From Propionibacterium cyclohexanicum (GTDB lineage Bacteria > Actinomycetota > Actinomycetes > Propionibacteriales > Propionibacteriaceae): a stretch of 64,000 nt of DNA. The stretch lies in NCBI RefSeq assembly GCF_900111365.1, contig NZ_FOGZ01000006.1, positions 54,633 through 118,632 on the forward strand, written 5' to 3'. The notes beneath the pieces were generated by a model that had not been told where the DNA came from, searched no databases, and saw only the letters and a program-made list of their open reading frames with translations. Position 1 is the first letter of the stretch. Each line of letters begins with the position of its first letter. Position numbers and translations under genes: made by a program. Below are positions 32,694-43,770 of the stretch, piece after piece.

Positions 32694-33566
32694 ATGTCCA
32701 TTGTGGTATTCGGTGCCACCGGAAATCTTGGCCGTCTGGTTGTTCGGGATCTGTTGTCCCGCGGAGTTGCTGCTCACGACATCCGAGCGAGTGGCCGCAG
32801 CGTGGGAAGGCTCACCGAGTTCGCCGACCAGGGTGTCGAGATCCTCGCGGTGGACTACGAGGATCCAGCCACCATCGACTCGGCACTGGACGGTGCGGAG
32901 AAGGTCCTGCTGATTTCTGGCAGCGACCTCTCAAAGCGTGCCGAGCAGCACCGTAGGGTCATTGACTCAGTGAAGCGGCACGGTGTCGGGCAACTCGTGT
33001 ACACCTCCGTATTGCGGGCAACCGAGACAACACTCGCCATCGGCCCCGACCATGTCGCCACCGAGAAGCACATTCTCGAATCCGGGCTGCCCTACACCCT
33101 TCTGAGGAACGGCTGGTACACGGAGAACTATGCGGGCAGCGTGCTGGGTGCCGCGCAGTCCGGGGTCATCCTCGGAAGCGCCGGTCAGGGGAAGATCTCG
33201 TCCGCAGCGCGCGCCGATTTCGCGGAGGCCGCGGCTGTCGTCCTCACGACGCCGGGGCACGAGGGCAAGACCTATGAGCTGGGCGGGCACCCGGACTGGA
33301 CCCTTCCTGAACTGGCCGAAGTCACCTCCGAACTGCTCGGTCGCAGCGTTGTGTACCGCGACCTGACGAGCGAGGAGCATCGCAAGGCGCTGGAGGAGGC
33401 CGGCATGGCCGATGCGGCGGACTTCGCGGTCGGACTGGATGCGGACACCAAGGCCGGTCAGCTCTTCACGGAGTCGCAGGATCTCCAGCGGCTGCTCGGT
33501 CATCCGAGCACCCCACTCATCGACGCTCTGCGCCCCATCGCCGAACAGGCTGCTTCCCAGCACTGA
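32694..33566 (+). CDS. NmrA-like NAD(P)H:quinone oxidoreductase (QOR2 type)
   Basis: This 290-residue Rossmann-fold protein begins with the nucleotide-binding motif [19 protein letters not shown] and has the atypical SDR segments [20 protein letters not shown] and [17 protein letters not shown], typical of the QorB/NmrA-like group that reduces quinones with NAD(P)H. ATG 32694 is chosen over GTG 32688 because the fold starts at once. A long upstream gap suggests its own promoter. A role in electrophile or redox stress is likely from the family. Confidence 0.88.
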   Translation: MSIVVFGATGNLGRLVVRDLLSRGVAAHDIRASGRSVGRLTEFADQGVEILAVDYEDPATIDSALDGAEKVLLISGSDLSKRAEQHRRVIDSVKRHGVGQLVYTSVLRATETTLAIGPDHVATEKHILESGLPYTLLRNGWYTENYAGSVLGAAQSGVILGSAGQGKISSAARADFAEAAAVVLTTPGHEGKTYELGGHPDWTLPELAEVTSELLGRSVVYRDLTSEEHRKALEEAGMADAADFAVGLDADTKAGQLFTESQDLQRLLGHPSTPLIDALRPIAEQAASQH

Positions 33567-33639
33567 GGGCGGGTCCGAGAGGTCCGGGCGGTAGGGGTCG
33601 TCCGAGCAATGAGGTCTGCCGGTGGTCCTGGGTGGATCG

Positions 33640-33706
33640 CTGGTCCGGGTGCACCGTTGGTCCGAGTGCACCCTTGGTTCGGGTGCACCCCTGGTCCGGT
33701 GCACGG
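33640..33706 (+). repeat. Four 16/17-bp tandem repeats upstream of secA
   Basis: The unit TTGGTCCGGGTGCACCC occurs four times in tandem with single-base differences (second copy GTCCGAGTGCACC, third GTTCGGGTGCACC, last slightly shorter). It lies in the gap between the oxidoreductase and secA, about 155 bases upstream of the secA start. Each unit contains GTGCAC, itself a palindrome, so it could be a multi-site operator or simply an unstable repeat. Confidence 0.85.
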
Positions 33707-33859
33707 CGTGCGCCGGGCCGCACCCAGGACCACCGATGGCAACTGCCCCTCGTCGGTCGAGAGCCTAGGATGGAAAGGTCTGATCGGCCCGGTCGCGCGC
33801 AACGCGGCCGCCGACCGATCGGCATCAGGGCAGACACGACGACGCAAGGACACCAACTC

Positions 33860-36745
33860 GTGAGTTTCATGGATCGCCTGCTGCACGCGGGCGAGGGCCG
33901 GACCCTCAAGCGTCTGGCACAGATCACCGAGCAGGTCAACAGCATCGAAGACGACTATGTCGCGATGGACGACGGGGAACTACGAGGTCAGACGGCCGAC
34001 TTCCGCCGTCGCCTCGACAACGGTGAGAGCCTCGACTCGTTGCTGCCAGAGGCCTTTGCCACCGTGCGCGAGGCCACCAATCGAGTGCTCGGCAAGCGTC
34101 CGTTCGATGTGCAGATCATGGGCGGGGCCGCTCTGCACCGCGGCAATATCGCCGAGATGAAGACTGGTGAGGGCAAGACAATCGTTGCCCTGGCGCCCAG
34201 CTATCTCAATGCCCTGGAGGGCAAGGGCGTCCACGTCGTGACGGTCAACGATTACCTGGCTCGCTCCCAGTCGGAGCAGATGGGACGCGTGCACCATTTC
34301 CTCGGGCTGCGCACCGGCGTCATCCTGGCACAGATGAGCCCGGCCGAACGCCGGGAGGCCTATGCGGCGGACATCACCTACGGAACGAACAACGAGTTCG
34401 GCTTCGACTATCTGCGCGACAACATGGCACTCAGCCTCGACGACTGCGTCCAGCGCGGACACAACTTCGCCATCGTCGACGAGGTCGACTCCATCCTCAT
34501 CGACGAGGCGCGTACCCCCCTCATCATTTCGGGCCCGGCCGAGGAGAACAAGCGCTGGTATCCCGAATTCGCCACCCTGGCCACCCGTCTGGTGCGCGAC
34601 GTCGACTACGAGGTCGATGAGAAAAAGCGCACTGTGTCCGTGCTTGCCCACGGCATCGAGGTCACCGAGGACGATCTGGGCATCGACAACCTCTACGAGA
34701 GCGCCAACACCCCGCTCATCGGCTATCTCAACAATGCGATCCGCGCGAAAGAACTGTTCAAGCGAGACCGCGACTATGTCGTCATGGACGGCGAAGTGCT
34801 CATCGTCGACGAGCACACCGGTCGCGTGCTGGTGGGGCGCCGCTACAACGAAGGCCTGCACCAAGCGCTGGAGGCCAAGGAGCACGTGCAGATCAAGGAC
34901 GAGTTCCAGACTCTCGCGACCATCACCTTGCAGAACTACTTCCGGATGTACGACAAGCTCTCCGGCATGACCGGTACGGCCAAGACCGAGGAGGACGAGT
35001 TCCAGAAGATCTACGGTCTGGGTGTCATCGTCATCCCCACGAACAAGCCGATGATCCGCAAGGACCAGTCGGACTTCATCTACCGCACCGAGGATGCCAA
35101 GTTCGCGGCGATCATCGACGACATCAAGGAACGCCACGAGGCCGGTCAGCCGGTGCTCATCGGCACTGCCTCGGTGGTCAAGAGCGAGGAGATCTCCAAA
35201 CGGCTTCGCAGCGCCGGGATCCCCCATCAGATGCTCAATGCCAAGCAGCACGCGCGCGAGGCTGCGGTGGTGGCCCAGGCGGGGCGCAAGGGCGCGGTGA
35301 CCGTGGCCACGAACATGGCCGGGCGAGGCACGGACATCATGCTCGGCGGCAACCCCGAGTTCCTGACCGATCAGCTGCTGCGCGAGCGGGGCATCGACCC
35401 GGTCGCAAACCCTGAGGAGTACGAGGCGCAGTGGGCCGAGACGCTCAAGGACCTGCAGACCCAGGTGGCCGGTGAGCACGACGAGGTGGTGGAAGCCGGT
35501 GGTCTCTATGTCATCGGTTCCGAACGGCATGAGTCGCGCCGTATCGACAATCAGCTGCGAGGCCGTTCCGGACGCCAGGGCGATCCGGGGGAGAGCCGCT
35601 TCTATTTGTCCCTCGAGGACGACCTGCTGAGGTTGTTCAAGGCGGACACCGTGGAGCGAGTCATGACCACGATGCAGCTGCCCGACGACCAGCCCATCGA
35701 GATGCGACTGTTGTCCAAGTCGATCGAGAGCGCGCAGAAGCAACTCGAGGGCCAGAACTTCGAGATGCGCAAGAACGTCCTGAAATACGACGATGTGATG
35801 AATCGCCAGCGCCATGTCATCTACGGGGATCGCCGCAAGGTGCTCGAGGGTGCCGATGTGGAATCGATGTTGCGCGCCACCGTCGATCGTGTCGTGGAAG
35901 CGGCTGTGCGGCTGCACACCCAGGGATTCGCGGACGAATGGGACCTCGAGACACTGTGGACGGATCTGCGCTCGATCTATCCGGTGAGCCTCGACATCTC
36001 CGAGTTCGAGGGCGCCGAGGACGCCCAGGAGCTCGTGGACGCCTTCCTGGCCGATGCCCAGGCGGCCTACGATGCCAGGGAGCAGATGCTCGGCGAGCAG
36101 ACAATGCGCGAGCTGGAACGCCAGGTCTGGCTCACCGTGCTCGACCGCAAGTGGCGCGACCACCTCTACGAGATGGACTACCTGCGCGAGGGCATCGGCC
36201 TGCGGGCGATGGCCCAGCGGGACCCCCTGGTGGAGTACAAGCGTGAGGGCGCCGACATGTTCGACGCGATGCGCGATGCCTTCCAGGAGGAGGTGGTCGG
36301 CTATCTCTTCCACATCCAGGTGCAGACCCAGGATCTCCCGTCGGTGGGCGCCCGCCCCGACGGGAGCGGCAACCCCGCCACCGCACAGTCCCTGCTCGGT
36401 TCGACCGCTGAGCGGACTGACGCTGATCGCCAGCCAGAGCAGAGCACGCCCCGCCGGCGCAATGGGCGCCCGGTCCGCCGCAAGGCGAGCGCTGCGCAGG
36501 CAGCCCCTGCGAACCGCACCCCCACCAGCCCCGCCGTTGCCCAGGCGACGCGCACCCTGGCGGGAGTACACCAGCCCTCCCAGGTCACCTACACGGCGCC
36601 GAACGAGACCGGCGAGGCGGAACAGGTGGGTGCGGCCGATCGCCACGAGGACCCCTATGCGGGTATCGGACGCAATGAGCCATGCCCCTGCGGTTCGGGC
36701 AAGAAGTTCAAGAACTGCCATGGCCGCAATCCGAATATCCGCTGA
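33860..36745 (+). CDS. secA: Preprotein translocase ATPase SecA
   Basis: This 961-residue motor drives proteins through SecYEG. It has Walker A ([20 protein letters not shown], near residue 103), [16 protein letters not shown], the DEAD-type box [24 protein letters not shown]-type motif [12 protein letters not shown], and [20 protein letters not shown]. The C-terminus carries the zinc-binding SEC-C tail [20 protein letters not shown] 33860 has AAGGA nine bases upstream and gives the standard start [14 protein letters not shown]. The linker before the SEC-C tail is long and Ala/Pro/Arg rich, common in high-GC bacteria. Confidence 0.97.
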   Translation: MSFMDRLLHAGEGRTLKRLAQITEQVNSIEDDYVAMDDGELRGQTADFRRRLDNGESLDSLLPEAFATVREATNRVLGKRPFDVQIMGGAALHRGNIAEMKTGEGKTIVALAPSYLNALEGKGVHVVTVNDYLARSQSEQMGRVHHFLGLRTGVILAQMSPAERREAYAADITYGTNNEFGFDYLRDNMALSLDDCVQRGHNFAIVDEVDSILIDEARTPLIISGPAEENKRWYPEFATLATRLVRDVDYEVDEKKRTVSVLAHGIEVTEDDLGIDNLYESANTPLIGYLNNAIRAKELFKRDRDYVVMDGEVLIVDEHTGRVLVGRRYNEGLHQALEAKEHVQIKDEFQTLATITLQNYFRMYDKLSGMTGTAKTEEDEFQKIYGLGVIVIPTNKPMIRKDQSDFIYRTEDAKFAAIIDDIKERHEAGQPVLIGTASVVKSEEISKRLRSAGIPHQMLNAKQHAREAAVVAQAGRKGAVTVATNMAGRGTDIMLGGNPEFLTDQLLRERGIDPVANPEEYEAQWAETLKDLQTQVAGEHDEVVEAGGLYVIGSERHESRRIDNQLRGRSGRQGDPGESRFYLSLEDDLLRLFKADTVERVMTTMQLPDDQPIEMRLLSKSIESAQKQLEGQNFEMRKNVLKYDDVMNRQRHVIYGDRRKVLEGADVESMLRATVDRVVEAAVRLHTQGFADEWDLETLWTDLRSIYPVSLDISEFEGAEDAQELVDAFLADAQAAYDAREQMLGEQTMRELERQVWLTVLDRKWRDHLYEMDYLREGIGLRAMAQRDPLVEYKREGADMFDAMRDAFQEEVVGYLFHIQVQTQDLPSVGARPDGSGNPATAQSLLGSTAERTDADRQPEQSTPRRRNGRPVRRKASAAQAAPANRTPTSPAVAQATRTLAGVHQPSQVTYTAPNETGEAEQVGAADRHEDPYAGIGRNEPCPCGSGKKFKNCHGRNPNIR

Positions 36746-36780
36746 GTGGTCCGTGCTCCTGCGGGAGCGCGGCTTGTCTG

Positions 36781-37305
36781 CTACTGCGGCACTCCGGCCG
36801 GTTCCATGACCGACAACTCGATGCATCGCCATCCCCGGGCAGACCTGCGCAGCCGGAAGAGCACAACGAAAGCGCGTGCCGAGCGGCCCTCGCGGATGGG
36901 CCATCGATAACAGGCGAGGGCATCGACGAGATCGGGCTGTGGCCCGCTCATCGGTGGAGTCGTGACGTGCACCCGCCGGCACCGTACATCGCGCGGACCC
37001 CAGCGCTTCTGGCTCGCCAGCAGAGCTATGAGGCAGCTCTGTGCGGCGATGGTGCGCAGCTGGCCGATGGGACGCGTGCCCCGCAGGGACTCGGCGACCA
37101 GATGAGCGAATCGCCCGGCGACGACGCTGTGCATCCGAGCCGGAGCCGCGCCCTCGGGTGAGCCGGCCGCCGTGGGTGAGCCGGCCGCCGTGCTGGCCAG
37201 ATCTATCGGCCCCAGGCCGGTCTGCCAGCAGGCGTTGGGGCCGAGCCCGGGAGGCGGGAGCGCGATGGGCGTGGGCGCGAGGCAGGAGATCAATTCATCC
37301 GTCAT
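36781..37305 (-). CDS. Rv3235-family protein
   Basis: This 174-residue protein is convergent with secA. The C-terminal 110 residues (HSVVAGRFAHLVAESLRGTR, LASQKRWGPRDVRCRRVHV, RAFVVLFRLRRSARGWRCIE) match the Rv3235 family, found next to secA in many actinobacteria. ATG 37305 is used because longer extensions show only noise. Function is unknown; the linkage with secA is conserved, so a link to secretion or cell envelope is possible. Confidence 0.8.
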   Translation of the reverse strand: MTDELISCLAPTPIALPPPGLGPNACWQTGLGPIDLASTAAGSPTAAGSPEGAAPARMHSVVAGRFAHLVAESLRGTRPIGQLRTIAAQSCLIALLASQKRWGPRDVRCRRVHVTTPPMSGPQPDLVDALACYRWPIREGRSARAFVVLFRLRRSARGWRCIELSVMEPAGVPQ

Positions 37306-37465
37306 GGCACGAGCATGACTCTTCGATGCAGCGCTGTGGGCCCCTCGCCCCCTTTGTGTGGAAAACTCGGCGTTGACGACGGAGCGTGGAAAACTCGGCG
37401 TGGACGACATGGCCAGCGAGTGTCGGTGTGAAAAGCGCGGCGTACGTCGAGACGAGGAGGCAGAC

Positions 37466-37960
37466 ATGACCGGGACACCACGACCGGTGGTATTCCTGCC
37501 GGTCACCGGCGGGCAGGCCAGCCGGCTCGTGGCCGAGGGACTGCTGGGCGGCCCATTGCCCGGCTACTCGGCCACCGCCGATCTATGCGCTACCTTCGAT
37601 CTCGCCCCCGGTGGCGAGGACGCCGAATTCGCTGCCTTCCAGGTCGCCAGTGTCGCGGCCCTGCTCGCCGGGTCGAGCAGGCTGGTGCTGGTCGCCCGGC
37701 CACGGACGGCACTGTTGAACCAAGCGGGCGAGCAGGGCAATGGCGGTGTCGAGATCGGTGCCCTGGAACTCCACGAGGTCGAGGCCTTCTTCACCGACAC
37801 AGAACCCTCGGTTTGCCGATCTGCATCCCGTGGCGCCGCAGGTCACACGATCGATGAGGCCTGGGAGCTTCCCGAGGTGCAGGCCGTTCTCGCCGAGCAC
37901 CCGCTGTCGTGGCACGATGTCAGCGAACTCGCTGCCCATCTGGAACTGCAGGAAGGCTGA
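37466..37960 (+). CDS. Conserved actinobacterial protein (DUF6912-like)
   Basis: This 164-residue protein begins TPRPVVFLPVTGGQASRLVA and contains EFAAFQVASVAALLAGSSRL and TIDEAWELPEVQAVLAEHPL. I recall this pattern from short conserved proteins encoded near secA in actinobacteria, grouped as DUF6912. No catalytic motif or membrane helix is visible. It stands one base before the next small gene, so both are likely co-transcribed. Confidence 0.65.
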   Translation: MTGTPRPVVFLPVTGGQASRLVAEGLLGGPLPGYSATADLCATFDLAPGGEDAEFAAFQVASVAALLAGSSRLVLVARPRTALLNQAGEQGNGGVEIGALELHEVEAFFTDTEPSVCRSASRGAAGHTIDEAWELPEVQAVLAEHPLSWHDVSELAAHLELQEG

Positions 37961-37961
37961 C

Positions 37962-38141
37962 ATGCCAACGCGCATTGTCCTCGACGATCACGACGAAGCG
38001 GTGGCGCTCGCGAAAGCCATCGAGCTGGCCGGTCACGAGGTCGTCGTCATCACCGAACGCGAGGGCAGCGAGGGTGAGCCCGAGAGTTATCTCGTCGCCA
38101 CGCCCGCGTCCCGCAGCGAGCTGGGCGATCTGCTCGGCTGA
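37962..38141 (+). CDS. Small conserved hypothetical protein
   Basis: This 59-residue acidic protein (MPTRIVLDDHDEAVALAKAI, ELAGHEVVVITEREGSEGEP) starts one base after the stop of the preceding gene. It reads like a single beta-alpha-beta unit with an ending SELGDLLG. Co-directional and tightly spaced with the DUF6912-like gene, it is probably its partner. Function is unknown. Confidence 0.65.
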   Translation: MPTRIVLDDHDEAVALAKAIELAGHEVVVITEREGSEGEPESYLVATPASRSELGDLLG

Positions 38142-38166
38142 CGAGCGCTCATCGGATGGGCGGTGC

Positions 38167-38640
38167 TCAGTCCGGCCGGGTGGCCAGCCATTCGTTGCCG
38201 ACTTCCTGCTGCAGGTCGATGATCGTCATCACTCTCGGTTCGGCAAGCTGCTCGAGTTTCTTGCCCAACAGCGGGACCGATACATTGAATTGCCCGGAGT
38301 ACTCCACGATGGTCCCCGCACCGCCGGGACGAATCGTTGCGGTACCGGCCAGCTTGGCTGGGAGCTTCGCCGGAGTGGCCTCGACGGTTCCGTCCCATCC
38401 GTCGGGAACCTCGTTCCATACGAAGGTCTGCTCAATGGCCAAGGTGGCACCGGTGAAGCGCTGCACCTGGCTGGGGGCCGAGATCTCTGCGTGGATGTGC
38501 GAGGTGTTGGCCTCGACCCGTACATCACTGCGGGCGGCTCCGGCCCGGTCGAGCACGGCGGATAGCCACTCGGGGTTGGTCAACATGGTGTGGACGGCCG
38601 CGGGTTCGGCGCCGTACTCGTGGTGCGCAGAGATCTCCAT
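38167..38640 (-). CDS. DUF2505 (START/SRPBCC-like) protein
   Basis: This 157-residue protein fits DUF2505: MEISAHHEYGAEPAAVHTML, VWNEVPDGWDGTVEATPAKL, TIRPGGAGTIVEYSGQFNVS and VPLLGKKLEQL. The fold is a lipid-transfer-like helix-grip with a hydrophobic pocket; ligands are unknown. It is divergent from the NAD-GDH gene, with about 160 bases between them for promoters. Confidence 0.85.
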   Translation of the reverse strand: MEISAHHEYGAEPAAVHTMLTNPEWLSAVLDRAGAARSDVRVEANTSHIHAEISAPSQVQRFTGATLAIEQTFVWNEVPDGWDGTVEATPAKLPAKLAGTATIRPGGAGTIVEYSGQFNVSVPLLGKKLEQLAEPRVMTIIDLQQEVGNEWLATRPD

Positions 38641-38802
38641 GCCCCCATTCTTGCGCGAGCTGCGAGCGTCTGGGCCACTCCACCGGCCGTCCCAGCTCGG
38701 GGCGGTGCATGTCGCACCGCTGTAACAACAGGCCGCTAGTGTGAACGCGTCCCCGCTGGGAGCCCGGGTCAGGAAACCCAGCGGGGTGATGAGGGGGCTT
38801 GG

Positions 38803-41800
38803 ATGGCAGGAATCGGCCGGGACGGCACGGATGGGGACGCCAGGATTCGTTCCCGGTCCTGCGAGGAGGAACGCAGGCATCGTCTCATCGCTGCGAGCCT
38901 GCCCGCGCCCGGCGCGCTGGACGCGCGCGTGTCCGCTGAGCTCGCGGCCGCCTATCTCGATCAGGTCCATCTCGGCGAGCTGGGGGGCCTGCACATGGAT
39001 CCGAATCGAGGGCTCGATGAGGACCTGCTCGCCCAGCGGCTTCGCAGCCATCTGGAGTTCGGTGCCATCCGTCGCGCAGGCGCGACACTGCTGCGGGTCC
39101 GGCCGCCCACTCGGCCGGGGGGCTCGACGGTGGTCCAGCTCGTCGCCGAGGACCGCCCGTGGATCGTCGACACCCTCACTCTCGGCGCCACCCGGCGCGG
39201 GTGGTCGATCCGTGAGCTCGTGCATCCACAGCTCACGGTGAGCCGCGACTCCCAGGGCAGGCTGCTCGGCGTGGATCCTGCCGGGGGGATTGCCGAGTCA
39301 TGGGTCGATCTGGAGCTCTATCCCGCCTGGGGCAGCGCCGCCGCCGACGAGGCGCCGGTTCTGGAGACGGATCTTCGCGAGGCGATGGTGCGCCTCGCGG
39401 CGGCCACCGGCGACACCGGGGCGATGCGCGAACTGGCAGTCCGCAATGCCGACGCGGTGCTGGGCGCCCAGGGCCCGGCGCAGCCACGGGAACGCGCTGT
39501 GACCAGCGCCATGCTGCGATGGCTTCTGGAGGACAATTTCGTCTTCTTGGGCTACCGCGAGCACACCGTGAGCGCCGACGGCCGGACCTTCACTCCACGG
39601 GCCGGCACCGGCCTGGGCGTGCTGCGCGACACGCTGCGCGATCCTTCCGAATTCGCGGCCACCCCGCTGCCCAGTTCGCCCGAGCTCATGGTCTGTACGA
39701 AGGACTCGGTCCGCTCCGACCTGGTGCGTGGCGCCTACCGGGACTATCTGGGGATCCGGATCTACGACGAGGGTGGTCGGCTCGTCGGCGAACACCGCTT
39801 CATCGGGCTGTTCACCTCCAGTGCCTACGCCGACTCGGTGCTTCGGGTGCCGTTGCTGCGTGGCAAGGCCAGCGCCATCATGGCGGCCATCGGCTATGCC
39901 CCCGATTCCTACGGGGGCCAGGCGGTGCGTGCAGCGCTGGACGGCTACCCCCGCGATGAGCTCCTGCAGGCCTCGGTCGCTGAGCTCACGCCGGTGATCG
40001 CAGCCATCTCCAGGCTCGCGGAGCGCCATCGGCTGAGGCTCTTTCTGCGTTCCGGGCGGTGGGGCCGCTTCCTCAGCGTCCTCGTCTATCTGCCCAGGGA
40101 GCGCTATAACACCGCCGTCCGCGAACGGATCGAGCGCACGATCCTCGACTTCGTCGGCGGGATCGGTATCGACCACCGGGTCGCGATCTCCGAATCGGTG
40201 CTTGCCCGACTCTACTTCACCGTCGAACTCGACCCCGGGCGGAGCAATGGGTCCCAGCCCGATGCCGTCGAACTCGAGCGGCGCCTGGGTGCCGATCTTC
40301 GCGACTGGGATGACGAGTTCATCGCTATCGCCGACAGCCTGGATTCCGAGCGGCGCGGCATCGATTTCCCCGACGCCTACAAGGAGGACTATCCAGCGTC
40401 GGTCGGCGTGGACGACCTCCTGGCCTTCGACTCCCTCAAGAGCGACGAGGATCTGGCACTGCGCCTCCTTCCCGCCACCACGCGCGACAGCGACCGGGTG
40501 GATGCCCGTCTCAAGGTCTTCACGATGGGCGGGCCGCTCAATCTGTCGACGGTGATGCCGCACCTGACCTGTCTGGGGGTCGACGTGCGCGAGGAGCGCC
40601 CCTATCACGTCCGGCTCCGCGGCAGGGACGCGGTGCTCTACGACTTCGGATTGGGAATGGGGCATGCCAGCGAGGCGCTGCGCGCCGGCGAACCGAAGGC
40701 CCAGGCTCGTTTCGTCGAGGCCTTCAGGGCCAGCATCACAGGCAGCAGCGATCACGATGCCCTCAACCAGCTCGTCTCGGCCACTGGCCTCGACTGGCAT
40801 GAGGTCGAGGTGCTGAGGGCCATCTCCCGTTACCTGCAACAGGTGCGCTCTCCCTTCTCGCAGCCCTATATCGCGGCAGCGCTGGTGGCCAATCCGGTGG
40901 TCGCCGCCGACCTGGTCTCGATCTTCCGGACTCGCTTCGACCCGGACTCGGGTCTCCACGCAGACCAGCGCCAGCAGGTCGTCGACCAGCTGGTCGAGAA
41001 GGTGCACGCCGAACTTGACGAGGTGGGCTCGCTCGACCACGACCGGATCCTGCGCCAGTTCCTGGTGGTGGTGCTCGCCGCGGTGCGCACCAATTTCTGG
41101 GTACCCGGGTCTCGAGCATTGGCGATCAAGCTGCGGACCGCCGACATCGACTTCCTGCCCGCACCGGTGCCGCTGTTCGAGATCTTCGTCCACAGTCCTC
41201 GCGTCGAAGGGGTGCACCTGCGCTTCGGGAAGGTGGCACGCGGCGGGATCCGGTGGAGTGACCGGGTGGAGGACTATCGCACCGAGATCCTCGGTCTGGT
41301 CAAGGCACAGATGGTGAAGAACTCCGTCATCGTCCCGGTCGGCGCCAAGGGCGGCTTCTACCCGCGTGGCATCACCGGATCGATGACCCGCGCACAACGT
41401 CTCGCCGAGGGGACCGAGAGCTACCGGATCTTCGTGTCCAGCCTGCTCGAGGTGACGGACAACACCGTGGATCGCCGCACGGTCCACCCAGAGCGCGTGA
41501 TTGCCTGGGACGGGGAGGATCGCTATCTCGTGGTGGCGGCCGACAAGGGCACCGCAACCTTCAGCGACATCGCGAACAGTCTGGCCGATGCCAAGGGCTA
41601 CTGGCTCGGCGATGCCTTCGCATCGGGCGGATCGGTGGGCTATGACCACAAGGCAATGGGCATCACTGCGCGCGGCGCCTGGGAGTCGGTCACCCGTCAC
41701 TTCCGCGAGCTGGGGCTGGATCCAGGCACGACCGACTTCAGCTGCGTCGGGATCGGCGACATGTCCGGTGACGTCTTCGGCAACGGCATGCTGCTGAGCC

Positions 41801-43740
41801 ACCACATCCAGCTCATCGCCGCCTTCAACCATCTGCACATCTTCCTCGACCCCCACCCCGATACCGAAGCCAGCTGGCACGAACGAGCCCGGCTGTTCGC
41901 GCTGCCGCGCTCCACCTGGGCCGACTACGATTCCCGACTGATATCCGAGGGCGGCGGTGTGTATCCGCGCAGCGCGAAGTCCATCCCACTGAGCGCCCAG
42001 GTTCGCGAGGTCTTGGGCCTGCCTGCCGGGACCGATGCGATGACACCGGCCGAGCTCATCCACGCCATCTTGATGGCACCGGTCGATCTGCTGTGGAACG
42101 GCGGGATAGGCACCTATGTGAGGGCGGCCACCGAAACCAACGCGCAGGTGGGCGACAAGGCCAATGATGCGGTGCGGGTCACTGGCGCCGAGGTCCGAGC
42201 CCGGGTTGCGGGCGAGGGCGGCAATCTCGGCTGGACGCAGGCCGGACGGGTCGAATATGCCCGGAACGGCGGACGGATCAACACCGATTTCATCGACAAC
42301 TCGGCCGGTGTCGACACCTCCGACCACGAGGTGAACATCAAGATCCTTCTCGATGCACAGGTGCGCGCGGGCTCCCTGAGTCGCGCCGAGCGCGATGGGC
42401 TGCTGCCCGCCATGGCCGACGACGTCGCGAGGCATGTCCTCGCGCACAATGCCGCACAGAACCTCGCGCTCGCCAACTCGCTGGCAGGCGCTGTCGAACA
42501 CGCCGCCGTGCACGAGGAACTGATGCGCCAGCTCGAGAACGCCGGTCACCTGGACCGGGAGCTGGAGTCGCTGCCCTCCAGCGCACAGATGGCCCAGCGA
42601 ATCGCCCGGGGTCAAGGCCTGGTCAATCCCGAGCTGTGCACCCTGCTGGCCTGGACGAAGATCGCCCTCGAGGACGAGATCCTGGCGTCCGAGCTGCCGG
42701 AGGATCCCTACCTCGCCCAACGACTGTTCGACTACTTCCCGGCGATACTGAGTGAGCGACTCGGCGACGCGATGCGCATCCATCCGCTGGCTCGCGAGAT
42801 CATCACGACAGTCGTGGTGAACCGCTTCGTGGATTCCCAGGGCATCAGCGCGGCCTCGCGTCTGGCCGAGGAATCCGGGGCCTCCAGCGCCGACGTCATC
42901 CGGGCTCAGCTGACGGCTCGCAGTGTGCTCGCCATCGCCCGTGCGGAGGGGGCTGTGCGTGAGGTCCCGATGAGCGAACAGGCTCGGCTTGTAGTGCGGC
43001 TGCGGCTGCGGCGGGTGGTGGAGCTGGACACTCGATGGATCCTGCACAACCATCTCGCGGCACTCGATCCTGCCCGTGACGGCATCGCGGGTCTCGTCCG
43101 GGAGTACCGAGACGACGTGGCGGTTGTGCTCGAGGCAATACCCGAGCTGCTCACCGAGGAGGGGCGCCGAGAGTATGCCGCTGACTCGTCCCAGCTGCGC
43201 AGCGAGGGCGTGCCGGCCGATCTTGCGGCGAACACGGCCCGCTGGAGCCGGGCCCATCAGGTCCTGCCGATCGTGGGGATTGCCCATATCTGCAGGTGCA
43301 GCCCGACACTGACCGCCCGGGTCTTCTTCGGTCTGTCCGAGCGGATCGGTATGGACGCATTGATCGGCAGGGTCGAGGCGCTGCCGCGAAGCAACCGCTG
43401 GGACATCCTGGCTAGAGCGGCGATCCGCGACGAGCTGCAATCGGCTCGCGAGACGATCTGCCAGGTGGTGCTCTCCGGCGCCGAGATGACGCGAAGTGTG
43501 CCGAGCGAGTCCTCACCAGCTTCGTCCCCACCCGGTATCGTCTCTTCCGACGGCCACCAGGTGGGGGAGTGCACGGTTGACGACGAGTCCGCAGTTGCCG
43601 CGGCGATCGTCGAGCAGTGGTGGCGGGGCAACCCACGTGCTGCACGGTGCGCAGACCGGCTTGCCCAGCTCAATGTCGGCGAGATGGACCTGGCGCGGGC
43701 TTCGGTGGGCCTGCGGGCCTTGCGGACCCTCATCCACTGA
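38803..43740 (+). CDS. gdh: Large NAD-dependent glutamate dehydrogenase
   Basis: This 1645-residue protein belongs to the large (about 180 kDa) NAD-GDH class that turns glutamate into 2-oxoglutarate and ammonia. N-terminal ACT-like regulatory segments occupy about the first 500 residues. The catalytic core shows FGKVARGGIRWSDRVEDYRT, the substrate lysine in VPVGAKGGFYPRG near residue 848, and the nucleotide-binding region with GEGGNLGWTQAGRVEYARNG then INTDFIDNSAGVDTSDHEVN. Length matches the family (about 1,600). ATG 38803 has GAGGGGG upstream. Alternative names are gdhB or gdh2; the symbol is generic here. Confidence 0.93.
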   Translation: MAGIGRDGTDGDARIRSRSCEEERRHRLIAASLPAPGALDARVSAELAAAYLDQVHLGELGGLHMDPNRGLDEDLLAQRLRSHLEFGAIRRAGATLLRVRPPTRPGGSTVVQLVAEDRPWIVDTLTLGATRRGWSIRELVHPQLTVSRDSQGRLLGVDPAGGIAESWVDLELYPAWGSAAADEAPVLETDLREAMVRLAAATGDTGAMRELAVRNADAVLGAQGPAQPRERAVTSAMLRWLLEDNFVFLGYREHTVSADGRTFTPRAGTGLGVLRDTLRDPSEFAATPLPSSPELMVCTKDSVRSDLVRGAYRDYLGIRIYDEGGRLVGEHRFIGLFTSSAYADSVLRVPLLRGKASAIMAAIGYAPDSYGGQAVRAALDGYPRDELLQASVAELTPVIAAISRLAERHRLRLFLRSGRWGRFLSVLVYLPRERYNTAVRERIERTILDFVGGIGIDHRVAISESVLARLYFTVELDPGRSNGSQPDAVELERRLGADLRDWDDEFIAIADSLDSERRGIDFPDAYKEDYPASVGVDDLLAFDSLKSDEDLALRLLPATTRDSDRVDARLKVFTMGGPLNLSTVMPHLTCLGVDVREERPYHVRLRGRDAVLYDFGLGMGHASEALRAGEPKAQARFVEAFRASITGSSDHDALNQLVSATGLDWHEVEVLRAISRYLQQVRSPFSQPYIAAALVANPVVAADLVSIFRTRFDPDSGLHADQRQQVVDQLVEKVHAELDEVGSLDHDRILRQFLVVVLAAVRTNFWVPGSRALAIKLRTADIDFLPAPVPLFEIFVHSPRVEGVHLRFGKVARGGIRWSDRVEDYRTEILGLVKAQMVKNSVIVPVGAKGGFYPRGITGSMTRAQRLAEGTESYRIFVSSLLEVTDNTVDRRTVHPERVIAWDGEDRYLVVAADKGTATFSDIANSLADAKGYWLGDAFASGGSVGYDHKAMGITARGAWESVTRHFRELGLDPGTTDFSCVGIGDMSGDVFGNGMLLSHHIQLIAAFNHLHIFLDPHPDTEASWHERARLFALPRSTWADYDSRLISEGGGVYPRSAKSIPLSAQVREVLGLPAGTDAMTPAELIHAILMAPVDLLWNGGIGTYVRAATETNAQVGDKANDAVRVTGAEVRARVAGEGGNLGWTQAGRVEYARNGGRINTDFIDNSAGVDTSDHEVNIKILLDAQVRAGSLSRAERDGLLPAMADDVARHVLAHNAAQNLALANSLAGAVEHAAVHEELMRQLENAGHLDRELESLPSSAQMAQRIARGQGLVNPELCTLLAWTKIALEDEILASELPEDPYLAQRLFDYFPAILSERLGDAMRIHPLAREIITTVVVNRFVDSQGISAASRLAEESGASSADVIRAQLTARSVLAIARAEGAVREVPMSEQARLVVRLRLRRVVELDTRWILHNHLAALDPARDGIAGLVREYRDDVAVVLEAIPELLTEEGRREYAADSSQLRSEGVPADLAANTARWSRAHQVLPIVGIAHICRCSPTLTARVFFGLSERIGMDALIGRVEALPRSNRWDILARAAIRDELQSARETICQVVLSGAEMTRSVPSESSPASSPPGIVSSDGHQVGECTVDDESAVAAAIVEQWWRGNPRAARCADRLAQLNVGEMDLARASVGLRALRTLIH

Positions 43741-43770
43741 GCGGGGACCTGTAGGCGGGAGAATGGTTTC

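Noticed and set aside
33980..36982. 1000-codon open frame antisense to secA
   Set aside because: High-GC DNA gives long antisense frames; the residues show no domain and secA itself is certain.
39298..43440. 1380-codon open frame antisense to the NAD-GDH gene
   Set aside because: Shadow of the real gene caused by GC-rich third positions; no family motifs.
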